Assembly (NCBI RefSeq): GCF_000282995.1
Contig: NZ_ALEE01000812.1
Span: forward strand, 1 to 6,051
Source of the DNA: Melaminivora alkalimesophila
GTDB lineage: Bacteria; Pseudomonadota; Gammaproteobacteria; Burkholderiales; Burkholderiaceae_C
Length of the DNA stretch: 6,051 bases
Reading direction: 5' to 3'
Below, in pieces: positions 5,718 to 6,051 of the stretch. A program made the translations under genes and the position numbers. The notes beneath the pieces were generated by a model, which was given only the letters and a program-made list of their open reading frames with translations, was not told where the DNA came from and made no database searches. Within the stretch, counting starts at the first letter, position 1; each line of letters starts with the position of its first letter.

Positions 5718-6051
5718 ATGGGCAACCCCTCTTCCTTTCGCAGCGACGCGCTGGGCCACGGGCCGGCCGACCGGCGCCTGGCGATCCTGCGCGAGATCGG
5801 CCGGGCCGGCTCGATCTCTCAGGCGGCACGTGCCGTCGGGGTGAGCTACAAGGCGGCCTGGCAGGCCTTGGACACCCTGACCAACCTGGCGGGCGTGCCG
5901 CTGGTGGAGCGCACCGTCGGGGGCGCGGGCGGTGGCGGCACGCGCCTGACGCCCGCTGGGCTGGAGCTGCTGGCGGCGGCTGATGCGATGCACGAGGCCC
6001 GCGCACGGGCCGCCGCGGGCTGGGCGGGCAAGGCGCGTGCCGCGGCGCTCG
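5718..6051 (+). CDS. modE: Molybdate-responsive transcriptional regulator ModE, N-terminal part (3' end outside window)
   Basis: The frame is open to the window edge, giving 111 residues. They match the DNA-binding domain of ModE, the LysR-like winged-helix sensor that binds molybdate and represses modABC. PADRRLAILREIGRAGSISQ (16-35) leads into the helix-turn-helix (about 32-52, with AARAVGVSYKAAWQALD). The wing region LVERTVGGAGGGGTRLTP (62-79) carries the Gly-rich turn typical of ModE. The C-terminal molybdate-binding Mop-like domains would lie beyond 6051. The start is ATG at 5718 or the in-frame ATG at 5706; an in-frame TGA at 5697-5699 rules out anything further upstream. Neither has a convincing Shine-Dalgarno, and I prefer 5718 only weakly. 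It diverges from modA and shares its 67-bp control region. Confidence 0.92.
   Translation, partial: MGNPSSFRSDALGHGPADRRLAILREIGRAGSISQAARAVGVSYKAAWQALDTLTNLAGVPLVERTVGGAGGGGTRLTPAGLELLAAADAMHEARARAAAGWAGKARAAAL

Noticed and set aside
5696..5983. Plus-strand open frame of 95 codons starting upstream of modE
   Set aside because: It overlaps modE in a different frame, and its Gly/Arg/Pro-rich product matches nothing. The frame from 5718 encodes the recognisable ModE winged helix.

Overview
The window is GC-rich chromosomal DNA with the coding style of a Burkholderiales betaproteobacterium. The family Comamonadaceae (Acidovorax-like) is my best guess, from protein character and composition only. 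It carries two transport loci and no mobile elements, tRNAs, rRNAs or CRISPR arrays that I can see.

Left part (1-2849): a tripartite TRAP transporter split between the strands. The 3' end of a periplasmic substrate-binding protein gene (dctP type) runs rightward and stops at 275. The small (dctQ type) and large (dctM type) membrane subunit genes run leftward and end at 386. The two transcription units therefore converge on a strong bidirectional hairpin terminator (294-326), followed by a second perfect hairpin (351-376) that looks like a dispersed intergenic repeat. The large subunit is about 170 residues longer than a typical DctM, because of an internal insertion and an acidic, proline-rich C-terminal tail. 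The substrate cannot be read from the sequence.

Middle (2850-3074): a 225-bp non-coding stretch, less GC-rich than its surroundings, between modC and dctQ. It should hold the dctQM promoter and any modC terminator, but neither can be placed confidently.

Right part (3075-6051): a high-affinity molybdate ABC importer operon, modA-modB-modC, read leftward. It is compact (30-nt gap, then a 4-bp ATGA overlap). The divergent regulator gene modE starts near 5718 and runs off the window. The 67-bp modA/modE gap contains a perfect 8-7-8 inverted repeat ending CGCTAT/ATAGCG, which is the expected ModE operator, plus an additional half-site over the probable modA -10 element. The expected logic is that molybdate-loaded ModE binds here, shuts off modABC and probably tunes its own gene.

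I found no evidence of an undescribed system. The points most worth a second look are the three-half-site ModE operator layout, the Asp-to-Glu change in the ModC Walker B motif, the extended DctM, and the convergent split of the TRAP genes.
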